DNA of 64,000 nucleotides from Armigeres subalbatus (lineage: Eukaryota > Arthropoda > Insecta > Diptera > Culicidae): NCBI RefSeq assembly GCF_024139115.2, contig NC_085141.1, positions 68,375,796 to 68,439,795 on the forward strand, read 5' to 3'. The notes beneath the pieces were generated by a model. That model saw only the letters and a list, made by a program, of their open reading frames with translations, was not told the origin of the DNA and made no database searches. The position numbers and the translations under genes were made by a program. This document shows, in pieces, positions 10,936-21,689 of the stretch. Each line of letters opens with the position of its first letter. Position 1 is the first letter of the stretch.

Positions 10936-12590
10936 TTCAGAACCTGTAAATTGTCGTGGGTATTAGGATGATTCGAGCATGAGCATGACCATGATGGCCG
11001 TGCCTTTCATAGATGCTACTACGCGATTGATCAGAACAATCGCAATTACATAAGAAACCAATGAATGGAAACATGGGATTTGCTCTCCAACCTCAATGTG
11101 CACAGGCCGTGAGCTCGACGGCATTGGTCACATCCTCACAGACTATCGGGGATCAAAATTATGCCAGCATTATCCTGAATTTCTACAACAAAATATGTTA
11201 GAAACTTGGGGCAGGATTGTAATTATAATTTATCAGCCTTCACCCTGGCGTTGTCGGCCATCTACACTTAAGTTAAGTGAAGACCTACCAAGCCTTCACC
11301 GTTATCATGCGCTAGACCGTATAGTACACCAGTTTTCAACCACAAGCAGACGCTGGGCTTAACTACAGGATACATTAAAAGAAAAGAGAGTTGACAGGAA
11401 TGGGAAAGTTTAGTGGAGAAGAGTTGCATTTGCTGATACAAGACTAATGAATTATGATTAGTATGGTAATTGTGCACCGCGGAGGGATGCTAGTCCTTAG
11501 ATCCCTAGATGTTCGATTCCATGCCTTTCTGTCAACCGGTATCTGTAACTCCGTCTATGTTGGCTGGCAGTATCATCTTTTTGTACATATATAGATTTAT
11601 ATTTTCTTAAAATACCGGTCGTCTGTAACAAAAATAATAAAAGGGCCTCCACCATATAACCCCGGAATATAAGTAGTTGTTCAAATAACGTTCTTTTCTT
11701 GTTGATATTAAAACCACTCATGAACATTCCAAACACTTGACAACTGTGCTCCAGAGATACGTTATATTTTGAACAAAAAAAATCAAATGAGTTTCTCGAA
11801 AACTATCACCTAATTGCACGCATCGTCTGTTTATCTGTGATATGATTGAAGTTTGGCTCCTGGTATTTTATTTATTTCTACTTTACTGTGCAATCGATTG
11901 GAAATTCTAGGCAGGCTGTAGCGCTTCAAAACAAGCCTTTTTTCCAGAGTTTCATTTTAACTAACATTCTCGAAGCGCAAAAACGCATAATGAATTTTTG
12001 ATAGCATAATATTGCTATCACCTGGTAGTCGAGCATGGTCCGGAAATGGAAACTCTGACATTGTTCTCACTCTATATATTTTTCTACTGCTCTATCATTG
12101 CAAGGCTAAGTATCCAAGAATATATTCGTTGGTTTGTCTAAATTCCTAATTCAATTAGCTAGCCAATGTTTAACATTACTCTGTCTACATACAGAATATT
12201 TGTCTTTTTCATGGTAGTATGCATACCAGTATCCATGGTATAAGTTATGTTTAAATGTGGAAACGAGCTAGACTAGCACTAAAGGCAGATAGCATCAATT
12301 CTGTTGATGTTTCATGTGTGCACTTCGCATGTCTCGGTTTTGATGCTGGATATAACGCATACTTTCCCTCTATCTATTAGCTTGATCCAGTTTGAGCTTT
12401 TTTTTTGTGTATCCACTCGTCCGTGACACATATCCAAGTTTTTAATTCCAGGCTAGGGTTGCACAAATTACTTGAATTCATCAAATTCATACACGAAGAG
12501 ATGCTTTCTTGTTTATCATAATGGTAATATATTATAGTGTGACATTACATTCTTCACATATCTAGGTACTAAGTTTTTGTAGCTCCACAC
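10936..12590. other. intergenic, nothing recognised
   Basis: Mixed-composition DNA with short open frames of no recognisable family (11096-11362 plus, 11497-11736 minus). I see no transposon termini. The LINE at 12590 starts without an obvious target duplication here, so part of this stretch could be its decayed 5' UTR. Confidence 0.4.
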
Positions 12591-12819
12591 CTTGCAAGTC
12601 CTCATCGAACCCGCCGCTCCAGGACCAACAGTGGAATTGCAACGACAGCAATTGAAGGATGAACTAGCCAATCATATGGGCACAGCAGTTACACAGTTCC
12701 ATGGGATAGACCCCATGTCCGACACCAGATACCAAAGCTGCATACTCCTATCGGTTGGCGAGTGCTGCAAGCATCCTTAACCAGGATATTTTGCCACAGT
12801 ACTTGGAAACCGTGGGGAA

Positions 12820-13133
12820 CCTTGAGGAGCGGCTGCAGTGGCTGTTGCAAGGACGTTGGGATTGCGAACGCGCCTACAAGGTGAGAGTGATGGACACGCA
12901 CGGCCCAAAGTACAAAAACCCGAGTGGATGCGACGTCTGGAGACCCGCATTGCCACACTGCAGCCAAAGGTTGGTCGATTAACACAGTACAGGCAGGGGA
13001 ATCGATCAACCAGGCTAGTTCGGAATCTTGCTGAAATTGTAAAACCCACACAACTCTCTGATATCACCGAGGCGAACATAACTGAGATCCTCAACACCCA
13101 TGTACAGTGGTTGCGTGCTAAACGACTGTGACG
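12820..13133 (+). pseudogene. RLE-type LINE protein, N-terminal block
   Basis: The frame at 12838-13131 contains the segment KPEWMRRLETRIATLQPKVG followed by RLTQYRQGNRSTR, then a region ending LNTHVQWLRAKRL. I recognise this pattern from the stretch upstream of the reverse transcriptase in RLE-type LINEs. Weaker pieces in shifted frames extend back to about 12592. The block is cut off by the insertion at 13135; its continuation is at 14140. Its role in living elements is unclear, probably RNA binding near the palm domain. Confidence 0.5.
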
Positions 13134-13134
13134 T

Positions 13135-14137
13135 GGGGGCAGCAGGGACAGCATGGACCATGTCCAAGGGCTTGACGACCCCTCCCCAGCTGTCTGCGAG
13201 TCAGGGAGAACTGCCTAGGGCGTGGTGGGATTTAGCAGTGGGCTCTGCTAAAACCCCTCCCAAAAAACCACAAGTGCCCGTAATCAGACTCTATCAAAGC
13301 GGCTGTGTGCCGCTTCAAAAGCACAAGCCCAGGGAGTGCCAATTGGCATGGGGAGTGTCCCTACTTCGGTAGGGTAGCGCGTGAGCTGCTTCGGCAGGGA
13401 GTGAGTGATCTGTTTGTGCTGAGGCAGGAGTGTCATAGCGCGTCACCGCTATTGTCACCTCGAAGCGCAGCAGAAGTCTGAGTATGGACTGCATATGCTG
13501 AGGTAGGAGTCGAGGTACCCATCGACACCTCGAGGCATTGCAGTGGAGTTTTAGAGTGAGCACCCGAAAAAGGGTCACATGGAGCGAATGGTCTTTGGAG
13601 AAGCTGCTTCGGCGGCAGGGTAGCAGTGGGTTGTACCCACACACCTACAGTTGTGCACATGTGGTGCATGGGGAGTGTCCCTGCTTCGGCAGGGTAGCGT
13701 GTGGTCTGCTTCGGCAGTGGTGTGATTGATCTGCTCGTGCTGAGGCAGGAGTGTCGTAGCGTAATATCTGTAGGCCCAGGCAGTTACCGCTATTGACACC
13801 TCGAGGCATGGCAGTGGAGCGCCCGGGAGAGCATCCAAGTAAGACTCAAATGGAGTGAATGGTGTGCGAGCACCCAAGTCAGTCTCGCGTGGGACGAGTG
13901 CCTGTGTGAGCGATAATGAGCGAGTACGCTTAGTACTGCCATCCCCCCAGAAGTAGTACTGCGAGGTAGTTCCTGGGGGAAACGATGGTGGAGCCCAAGG
14001 GAGTTTAGTCGGTATTACCGGTATGGTCGAGTGCGACACTCCAGTACACTTCCGTGTGGTAGTTTGGCAACTACAATGCACGTGTACTGGGTTAGTGTGT
14101 AAATGCATTCTCCCTTGTAAAAAAAAAAAAAAAAAAA
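13135..14137 (+). mobile_element. poly-A retroposon, non-coding, with 15-bp target duplication
   Basis: A 1-kb insertion ending in about 22 A residues. It is flanked by AAACGACTGTGACGT at 13120-13134 and again at 14138-14152 (the leading As overlap the tail). This is a target-primed reverse transcription product. No reading frame resembles a known protein. It contains an internal direct duplication about 320 bp apart: GGGGAGTGTCCCT, then CTTCGG-AGGGTAGCG, then CTGAGGCAGGAGTGTC, at 13350-13590 and again at 13670-13860. It could be the UTR portion of an R1-type LINE or a composite SINE; no Pol III boxes are obvious. Confidence 0.75.
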
Positions 14138-14139
14138 AA

Positions 14140-14673
14140 ACGACTGTGACGTTATGGAGAATGTACGGAGAGGAAGGAGCAAAATCGAATGTTCAACATC
14201 AACGAAAGGGAGTTCTACAACCACATCCGAAATGACAAAGTCGACTTTGGCGAGGGCCTTCCGGAGATTGGAGAAGTCACGCAGTTTTGGTCCAATCTAT
14301 GGGAGAACCTCGTCATACACAACGGCGATATTCTGGTGGAATTGGAGACATGACCGCTATCAACGTGACCGCCCAAGACATACGTGAGGCTACCCGGTAT
14401 ACCAGAAATTTTGCTGCACCAGGACCCGATTTTGTGCATAAGTTCTGATATGAAAAACTCACATCGGTGCACGGGCGGATGGCAGAATACTTCAATACGG
14501 TACTAGATAACCCCGGGCAGCTACCGGAATTCATCACTAGCAACACACGAGGCTGCAAGGATCAGGTCATCATTAATGCATTCGTTGTTGAAGAAACCTG
14601 AGCATGGCGTATATCGACTATAAAAGGCATACGACTCAGTACCTCATTCGTACCTTCTTAAGATACTGCAGTT
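14140..14673 (+). pseudogene. RLE-type LINE, pre-RT region and RT motif A
   Basis: Directly continues the block broken at 13134. One frame (from about 14160) reads FNINEREFYNHIRNDKVDFG and then VTQFWSNLWENLVIHNG, the usual lead-in to the polymerase in RLE-type LINEs. Further on, YKKAYDSVPHSYLLK-like sequence (near 14610-14665) represents motif A, with the catalytic aspartate in KAYD. Stops and at least two frame changes lie between. The block ends at the insertion point of the 14674-16158 element. Confidence 0.55.
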
Positions 14674-16158
14674 AGCTCGGTGCGCAGCGCCAGCGTGGGT
14701 CATTTAACCATCTCCCAGGCTACGGCGGTAGAGGTTATAGACGGCCCATGGCTTGTGAAGGCGATGAACCGCAAACGCGATGGTCTATCGGCCTTCGAGG
14801 TGGCGACGGAACAGCTGGACGCCATTATCGATTTTGCGTCATCGGAGCATAATATCAGTAAGGACCTCAAGAGGAGTTTGCTGAAACTTTGAAAGTCGAT
14901 GTTGGACGCCAAGCTGGAGAGGGCGGTCAAGTTCGAACCCGTGAAATCCGTGGCCCCAGACTGAGGCCCAAGGATTCGTGGACTCGGGCAAGGTCGAATC
15001 GACCGAGGGCGTGCCAGCGAAGACGGTAGTGCCAAAGTCTACCCAGACTGAGGCTCAAGTATTCGCGGGCACGTCTGGGGTGACTGCTCCAACGGAGCAG
15101 ACACAATAACGGGGGAGACAGTCTCCAGGGGATGAGCTCCCTGGGGGCCGCTAAAAAACGCGGAGGGTTACTACCCCGAACAAGGGTAGTGGGGCTGGGA
15201 AGCTGAACCCCGGCCAGGTACCTCCCAAACCGGGGAAGGAAGGACTTGGAAGGACCTGGACCAGGAAAGACGGTGGTAAGGGGTTACGGCAGGCTGAAAA
15301 CTCTCAGCCGCCCCAGACCAGGAAAAGAGAGGGGGATGACGCCTCCTGGACCCTGGTCAAGAACAAGATGAAACCGAAGACGTCAAGGGCCGAAAAGAAG
15401 GCCCAGGCGAATGAGGGTAGCAAGAAGTCTAGGGTAGGCGCCAATCGCTCTAGGGGCGATGCCCTAGTCATCAAGACGGACAAGGCTAAGTACTCGGACG
15501 TCTTGAAGGCGATGAGGAGTGACGTCAAGCTCGGTGAACTCGGCGCTGACGTACGTCGAATAAGACGTACCCGGATGGGCGAGATGATCCTCGAGCTGAA
15601 GCGGGGCGTCTCGCAAAAGGGCGCCGCCTACAAGAAGTTGGGGGAGGAAGTCCTAGGCGAGACGGTCAAAGTGAGGGCACTCACGACGGTGGTGAATCTA
15701 AGGGTTAAAGACCTGGACGAGATCACCGAAGTCGAAGAGCTCGTCACGGCACTGCGGCGACAGTGTGAAGTGGAGACGCCCACCGCAGCCGTTCGGCTAC
15801 GGAAAGGTCCGGTAGGGACACAGGTAGCATTTGTTCGGCTATCTGCAGGGCGTGGTAAGGCCACCTGGAAAGCCGGCAATGCGCTGGCACGATACCATGG
15901 TGTTCTTCTAAAAAAGCGAGTCACGATGTTCGATGCTGCAAGGATACGCAGCTAATCTCGAGGGTGCGTTGTGCACTGGCCCCCGCTTTGAAGCATTACT
16001 TTCTGGTTGTACCGAAGGGACTATGTGCTTGGCGTAAATGGAAACGGTTTAGCGGGTCGGGGTGGGTTGGAGGTGGTCCCTAACCCCGCACTTCCTGGAC
16101 AACCCAGGATGTCTGTTGAGTAGATTCCCCCTCTATTGCTTAGGAAGGGAAAAAAAGG
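14674..16158 (+). mobile_element. Gag-only R1-like retroposon with 10-bp target duplication
   Basis: A 1485-bp insertion flanked by TACTGCAGTT at 14664-14673 and 16159-16168, ending in GAAAAAAAGG. It carries an ORF1-type region and a GC-rich 3' part, but no endonuclease or reverse transcriptase, so it is non-autonomous or internally deleted. GC content is well above its surroundings. The coding style (long Lys/Arg/Glu-rich linker, then an RNA-binding-like domain) resembles ORF1 of the R1/LOA group; this placement is by recall, not alignment. Confidence 0.65.
15368..15955 (+). pseudogene. R1/LOA-type ORF1 (Gag) fragment
   Basis: A 195-residue open frame. Residues 1-40 are a basic linker. Residues 40-80 hold VIKTDKAKYSDVLKAMRSD and then VRRIRRTRMGEMILELKRGV, and 90-165 hold a second segment (VKVRALTTVVNLRVKDLDEI). 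This matches the conserved nucleic-acid-binding region of R1-clade ORF1 proteins that precedes the CCHC knuckles. The knuckles themselves are not seen: the frame ends at TAA 15953-15955 after AARIRS. Upstream frames (14680-14892, then through several stops) look like the decayed amino-terminal part. Product would coat LINE RNA; here it is truncated. Confidence 0.55.
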
Positions 16159-16990
16159 TACTGCAGTTGTATAAGATAGACGGTAACGTTATCTAATGCA
16201 GCACGCTATGGGGATGTGGAACACATCCCTACACATTACCGATGGAAAAAAGGTGTTACGGTCCAGGACGCTCAGCATCAGGAGGGGCATATTCCAAGAC
16301 GATACCTTGAGGCTATCATTTGAAGAGTGGAGAAAGGAGTACAAACATTACCCACACCTACTTTATGGACGACTTGAAGCTGTTTGCGGAATCTGTGGAA
16401 GCTGCACCATATTCTGCGGCTTGTAACGGTATTCAGCAATGACATCCGGATGGAGTTTGGTATCGATAAATGTCGATCCATACATCTACACCGGGATCAC
16501 CTGGTGGATGCCGACAGTTTCCGCGTCAACGACCAAGAGGAGATTCAAAACATGGTTGAAGGCGAAACGTACAAGTTCCTAGGTTTCCTGCAACTGAAAG
16601 GAATTCGCCATACGACGATTAAGAAAGAGCTGCCGGAAAAGTTCTTGCATCGAATCAACGGTATTTTGAAGAGCCTCTTGTCGGCGGGCAACAAGGTGAA
16701 GGCGATAAACACGTGTGCTGTGCCCTTGTTGACATACAGTTTCGGAGTGGTGAAGTGGACCAAGACTGACTTGAGGGCGTTAGAACGAGCAGTACGAGTG
16801 GCGTTCACTTAGCATCACATGCGCCATCCAAAATCGTCCATTGAGAGAGTCACTCTGCCACGTACAGTAGGAGGAAGAGGCGTCACCGATATACAAACAC
16901 TATGTGTTTCCCAGATCCAGCAGTTGCGATGATACTTCGTGGAAAGCCAGAACCGCCACGAAATCTATCGCGCTGTGTGTGAAGCTGATC
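16159..16990 (+). pseudogene. RLE-type LINE reverse transcriptase, palm and thumb
   Basis: Follows the Gag-only insert. Frames in turn show LSIRRGIFQDDTLRLS (the motif-B region), a THTYFMDDLKLFAES-like active site near 16345-16390, then the 16384-16812 frame. That frame carries FGIDKCRSIHL, YKFLGFLQLKGIRH, KVKAINTCAVPLLTYSFGVV and WTKTDLRALERAVR. After the TAG at 16810-16812 similarity continues with ERVTLPRTVGGRG. This order (motif B, YxDD-type site, thumb) is that of RLE-type LINE polymerases. At least one frame change and several stops are present. Confidence 0.65.
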
Positions 16991-17313
16991 ACGAATTCAG
17001 TGCCCTGCATCTGACGCAGGAGGACTATCAGCTGAATGGATCAATCATTAAACAAAAACTGCCGCTATGAAATTATCAGATCGCGCCACCGTAGACATGT
17101 TCTGTCAAACACACACGAATAGAAATATGCGTATACAGTGTCGCCGTTGTTTTGATGCGGTGAGTGCAAAATGAGTTACCTTGATTGATCCATTGCGACA
17201 TCAAATCTGTCGGCGAGATGATCGCATCGTGGAAGCAGAAAGAGTTGCATGGGACGCATTCCCATCAACTGGAGCTGGAATAAATCGACAAAGCGGCGTC
17301 GAATACCGGGCTG

Positions 17314-17970
17314 GTGCGGGGTGAACTCTTCTCAGAAACAGAAGGATTCATGGTAGCCATCCAGGATCGGGTAATTGCGACGAAGAACTATCGGCACTAT
17401 ATATTGCACGAAAACGTGGAGGACCGCTGCAGGAAGTGCAATTCAGTAGGAGAGACGATCGAACATATCGTGTCCGGGTGTTCAGCCTATCTCGGTCGCC
17501 ATAACGAAGTAGCCAAGATTGTGCACCAACAGCTTGCTTTAAAGCACAACTTGGTTACCCACTTGGGTCGCCTACTACAAATATGTGCCTGAGCCGGTTC
17601 TGGAAAATAGTTTCATGAAGCTGTACTGGGATCGCGAGATGATAACTCATTCAGGCCAATCGGCCAGATATTGTGGATGAAGTGGGTAACCCTCATCGAC
17701 ATTTCTGTACCGCTAGACCATAATGTCCAAACAACACTCGCCAACAAGATAACGGAGTACCACGACTTGGCGGAGGAGTTGAAGCAGATGTGTCACTTGG
17801 AGGACGTGCGTATAATTCCGGTTGTTATCTCTGCAACCGGAATCATCCCGAAATCTCTTCTGAGATCCTTAGGAGAGCTGGAACTATCTCATAACCTCCA
17901 TAGCATCCAAAAGACAGTGGTTCCTGGAACTTGCAGCATTGTAAGAAAGTTCCAGAGCCACTGCAATTAA
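17314..17970 (+). pseudogene. CCHC knuckle and restriction-like endonuclease of the LINE
   Basis: The first frame (17314-17592) contains CRKCNSVGETIEHIVSGC, a C-x2-C-x7-H-x4-C knuckle, then RHNEVAKIVHQQLAL. The nuclease follows across a frameshift: ANRPDIV near 17656-17676 supplies the PD pair. TLIDISVPLDHN near 17688-17723 supplies the second aspartate, followed by a K-x2-EY segment. PVVISATGIIPKSLLRSLG comes at the end. PD..D after a CCHC knuckle is the arrangement of the RLE domain that nicks the target in R2-type elements. The second frame is open from 17671 to 17970 and ends VRKFQSHCN. Confidence 0.7.
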
Positions 17971-18065
17971 TACATCTGGTGCAAACGCTTATTATGGGAT
18001 TTAAGTCAACCGGCCAATGAGATCCACAGAGCCCAATCCCCTTTGGCATTTTTGCTGAGGAAGTG

Positions 18066-19379
18066 CCAAAACTGTATAAAATAATAAAGAGATATCCATA
18101 TCTGTTTAAATTGTGTTATAGAAGGCGAATTTGTGTTATAGTTTTTTTTTTGTTATTTTGTCAACTATTTGGCCAAATTTATAATAGCTTTCGTTACATT
18201 TTTTTAAAAATAAATTAATCTTTTTGTTGTAATTTTGCTATACACTTTCGATCGGGTATATACTTTAATCCTGTCTATTCCTGCAGTTCTGTGCACGGCG
18301 TTGAAATAATCTTTCTATTTCATGCTTAGTGGCTAGAATACCGTCTAGCATTCTTCAATTTATTACATATAGGTATATTGTATACTGCAAGCGACAGTAA
18401 AGCATGCCGTGGCCCGTAAGGGTTTTCCTCTATTTTTCTCATATATTCATTTACAAGAAATTGAATGCATCCTGCACATCCCTCCAACCATAGCGTTTCC
18501 TCATCCGCATTTTCATGCATCGCATCTCCACACATCGTTCATGCTTTCACCACTGCTCATTCAATTCCATCAAAATATGACTGGGCTGGGCAAGCAATGA
18601 AACACTCCATTTCTCTGAACCACTCGCTCGTCCAACAAGCAGGGAGAAAGGAGACATAGACCCAATCCAGCCAGTATTTTTCAGGAATTAAATCATATAT
18701 TATTCAGCAGCAGTTTTCATTTGGACCACGCTTTCGACAGTGAATGCTGGGTATCAACTGAATTTACACAAAAAAAACGTAACCATGCTGGTACTAAGTT
18801 CACACCGAAAGCACCACGAGTTACAATTGTGCCATTTTTTACGAGTGTAATTTGTGGCAATGGTTTGTTGCAATGCATAATTCAGATCTCCTGTGTCCAA
18901 TAATGGTTGAAAATGTGACCACCAGCGTTTTTCGTCGGGGCTGGGCTGATTTCAACCGAACGAAAATGACTCTCATCTATGCAATCATTGAGCGCAAACT
19001 TTTGTATTAAGAATTCATTGCTGTGGAATTTTCTATTCAGTTCAAAATCAAGATTGCGACAGCTTTACTGTTTAGTCTCGGCTGTTGTTAGGCGGAGGAA
19101 TGACTTGTTGCATGAACTACTGAATACAGTTTGTATTAAAACATCCGAGCAGCAATAAACAAATCGTGAGTGAATCTTTGAAGTTATAGTTAGGAACTTT
19201 TACCTTAATGGTATTTTATAGTTCAAGAGTTCCCTTATAAAAGCGAATTTTGGTTGCGGTAGATAATAGTTTTCCAGAAAACGAAATCTCACAGATTGTT
19301 TGTGCAATATTTTGCTCTTCAGTTACTGAACATACTGTTAATTGGAATCATATTATGCACAGCTAGGTGGAATCCAATG
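18066..19379. other. intergenic, nothing recognised
   Basis: AT-rich DNA after the LINE 3' end, with poly-T at 18140-18150. Short frames at 18326-18535 (minus) and 18409-18659 (plus) overlap on opposite strands and resemble no family I know. No termini or repeat pairs noted. Confidence 0.4.
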
Positions 19380-19567
19380 AGCTAGACTTTACTAAGGTGG
19401 CGCAGATCAGCGTTGCGTACCACTAGTTATGCCTTTCACTCTCCCGCTGTTCTTATACAACGCAAATAGTGACGTCACTATTTGCGTTGCATAAGATCAG
19501 TGGGAGAGTAAAAGAGAGAACTAGTGGCACGCAGCGCTGATCTGCGCCACCTTAGTAAAATCTAGCT
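19380..19567. mobile_element. 188-bp palindromic MITE
   Basis: Almost a perfect palindrome. The left arm begins AGCTAGACTTTACTAAGG and the right arm ends CCTTAGTAAAATCTAGCT. Both arms carry GGCGCAGATCAGCG and CACTAGT blocks in mirror order, meeting at TAGTGACGTCACTA. Such sequence would fold into one hairpin if transcribed. No clear target duplication is visible, so superfamily is open. Confidence 0.75.
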
Positions 19568-20630
19568 CCTTGGGTGGGATCCCTAACTCACACAGGAGTA
19601 TTTATTTCAGGACAAGACACAATCTGAACGTAAATCCGTCCCTTTTTGCTCAATCGGAAAATTGTTCAATCTTTTCCCTTTAAAATGGTTCGTCTGTTCA
19701 AGATTTGGAAAATCTGAAAACATTGAAGAATAAAGTCGGCCGAACAAGACACAAAATGAACTATGGACTTTCAGGAAGCAGAAGTAGAAAAAAGTTAAAA
19801 TCTGGGCCCATACGTTATGCGATAAACTTTTGTGAGAAAGATCGTTATACAAGGTGACGAATGACGATGATGATGAACCATGAAAGATTTGATTTTAAGA
19901 CGCTTCCACGGGACCAGCTCAACATGATCCATGCTAGTAAAGTGTTGACGATGTTGATAAGCAAGAATATTTAGGAAATTTCTGTAAACAAGCAATGATT
20001 TTGTGAGCAATTTGTAAGTAAGGAATGTTCTCAAATCCATTTGCAGCGATCGATACAATAACAGTTGACGTGTAAGTTCAAGAATACTTGTAGCCGCAGT
20101 TACTGTCCATTACCCGAAAGCATCATAACCCAGTACTATTTTGGCTTGTTTTGGTATTTGGACATGGTAATCTGGTACAAAGAAGATGGATTCTCTAAAC
20201 CACTCTTAGGAAGTTTCTATTGAAAATTTTTGGGCTTTGAGAAAGGCACATTTGTGAACGCACTTTAAGACAGCGGACTCCATCATAACTTTTTTAAATA
20301 GATTGAAAATGTAGCCTAAATTGTTGACAAGCGGTCCTTGCTAAAGTTAATGGGTTCCATCTGATCAAAATACGATTGAAAGGATCTCGGATAAGTGATG
20401 CTGAATTGCAGTAAAACATAGTAAGGACATAATAGCGAAAGAAAAATAAATTATTTTCAAAAAACAAAGTCATTAAAGTCAGAAAATCTCAAGCTTGCTA
20501 TATTACATTTTTAGTTGTTATTGATATATTTCAATTGCCTCTGGCAGTTAGGATTTTTTCCTCTGGTTAAATTGAATCATGTAGGAATTACAATGTTTTC
20601 AACTTAAACTAAACTTAACCTAATTTATAC
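19568..20630. other. intergenic, nothing recognised
   Basis: Only short, unrelated frames on the minus strand (19607-20058). No repeat structure noticed. Confidence 0.4.
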
Positions 20631-20650
20631 TAAGGGTACACTCGACTCGA

Positions 20651-20745
20651 GTCGAGTCAAGTACGAGACACTGAAGACGACCTTACTGTTGAGGTCGAAA
20701 TACGTATCTGTCAAGGTACAATTAAGTGGTGGAATTAAATGGGAT
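20651..20745 (+). repeat. conserved dispersed repeat, copy 1
   Basis: Contains GTACGAGACACTGAAGACG, GAGGTCGAAATACGTATCTG and TGGTGGAATTAAATGG. The same blocks occur inverted at 61515-61610 and partly at 62945-63003. Preceded by a CGACTCGAGTCGAGTC palindrome. No coding content. It may be the 3' end of a LINE or SINE family shared with other mosquito elements. Confidence 0.6.
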
Positions 20746-20933
20746 TGTACAAACTCGTCTTATGACGTGGGCTTTTCAAATAGTTTGCTTATTAATCAGC
20801 AAACTGATTGGACGTTAACTAGAAGCCTAAGCTGGATTTTTGTTCGGGTTCAAAATTGGAACAACTTTGGCGTTTTTCCATTTATCTTGGAAGTATGCCA
20901 ATTGAAAACATTTGTTAAATAAATGTGATTGAA

Positions 20934-21306
20934 TTCGGCTTTACAGTCTCAAAATTGTTCAAACAATAATGTTTTAACTGCCCGACGTTTCGGCTGTGAT
21001 TGGCAGCCTTCTTCTTGGGGGAATTTGTTTTACTGTTTTCGTTGTTTTGTTACACTGTAATCTTGTGTCGTGTTGTCATTCACTATCGTGGATTTTATCA
21101 AAAAATATTTTTAAATTTTTTCGCACTATCAATCACGGACCCTTTTTAACTGTCTGTTTAATGGCAACACGACACAAGATTACAGTGTAACAAAACAACG
21201 AAAACAGTAAAACTATTTTCCCCCAGAGGAAGGCTGCCAAACACAGCTGAAACGTCGGGCAGTTAAAACATTATTGTTTGAACAATTTTGAGACTGTAAA
21301 GCCGAA
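20934..21306. mobile_element. inverted pair of Penelope-like termini
   Basis: Arms of about 150 bp in inverted orientation around a spacer of roughly 70 bp. The left arm starts TTCGGCTTTACAGTCTC and the right arm ends with its complement. Each arm reads, toward the outside, a short stem (GGCTG with CAGCC or CAGCT), then GAAACGTCGGG, then A/T-rich sequence, as in the 3' ends of the PLE copies at 49.4 and 53.4 kb. The CTGANGA box expected in front is degenerate here (AAGAAGA left, CAGAGGA right), so these are probably dead ribozyme relics. No PLE protein remains between them. Confidence 0.55.
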
Positions 21307-21337
21307 ACCCATGACATACATTTATTAAATAAATTAA

Positions 21338-21680
21338 TCAAATAGGATAGATTTTTTTTTTATTGTCTTTATTAATGAGGTTTTCGGCCCTTGACCGGTT
21401 CACCTCATAGGATAGATTCTTTATTGAGGCTCTGCCGGCTCTGTGGCCGACCCAGCCCCACTTCCGATCTCGAATTTCTGTTGCTATCGGCCTCTGGTGA
21501 GAACGACGATGGAGCTCGTTGTTTGAGATCCAGTTGTGAGGCCACAAGGCCCGAATTATATACCGCAGGCATTTGTAGATGAACAGCTGCAGACGTTGAG
21601 TGGGTTCGACTGATACACACCATGTTTCACTAGCGTATAACAGCACAGATTTCACGTTTTTCGTTATTCGCCTATACAAT
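21338..21680 (-). pseudogene. LINE reverse transcriptase C-terminal scrap (RTE-like)
   Basis: A 113-residue minus-strand frame with VLLYASETWCVSVEPTQRLQ, CLRYIIRALWPHNWISNNEL and a KWGWVGHRAGR segment. This is the C-terminal region shared by RTE-like LINE proteins. The 3' end, just left of it, carries GAGGTGAACCGGTCAAGGGC on the minus strand and a poly-A-like tail (poly-T on the plus strand at 21351-21361). The copy is 5'-truncated at about 21680. The related string CAGCCCTTGACTGGTTC occurs on the plus strand at 38958-38974. Clade assignment is tentative. Confidence 0.55.
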
Positions 21681-21689
21681 ACAAAAGAG

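Larger units (their letters stand above)
12590..18065 (+). mobile_element. RLE-type (R2/R4-like) non-LTR retrotransposon, nested
   Basis: Removing two later retroposons (13135-14137 and 14674-16158) leaves an old LINE. Its blocks run in order: N-terminal region (12820-13133), pre-reverse-transcriptase region and motif A (14140-14673), palm/thumb (16159-16990), and a C-terminal CCHC knuckle with a PD..D nuclease (17314-17800). A C-terminal knuckle plus a restriction-like endonuclease is the signature of the R2/R4/NeSL side of LINEs, which cut DNA with this domain instead of an N-terminal APE nuclease. Many stops and frameshifts make it inert. Clade within that group is not resolved by eye. Confidence 0.65.

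Noticed and set aside
11440..11520. tRNA-like sequence with GTTCGATTCC
   Set aside because: Only a box-B-like word; no box A or acceptor pairing.
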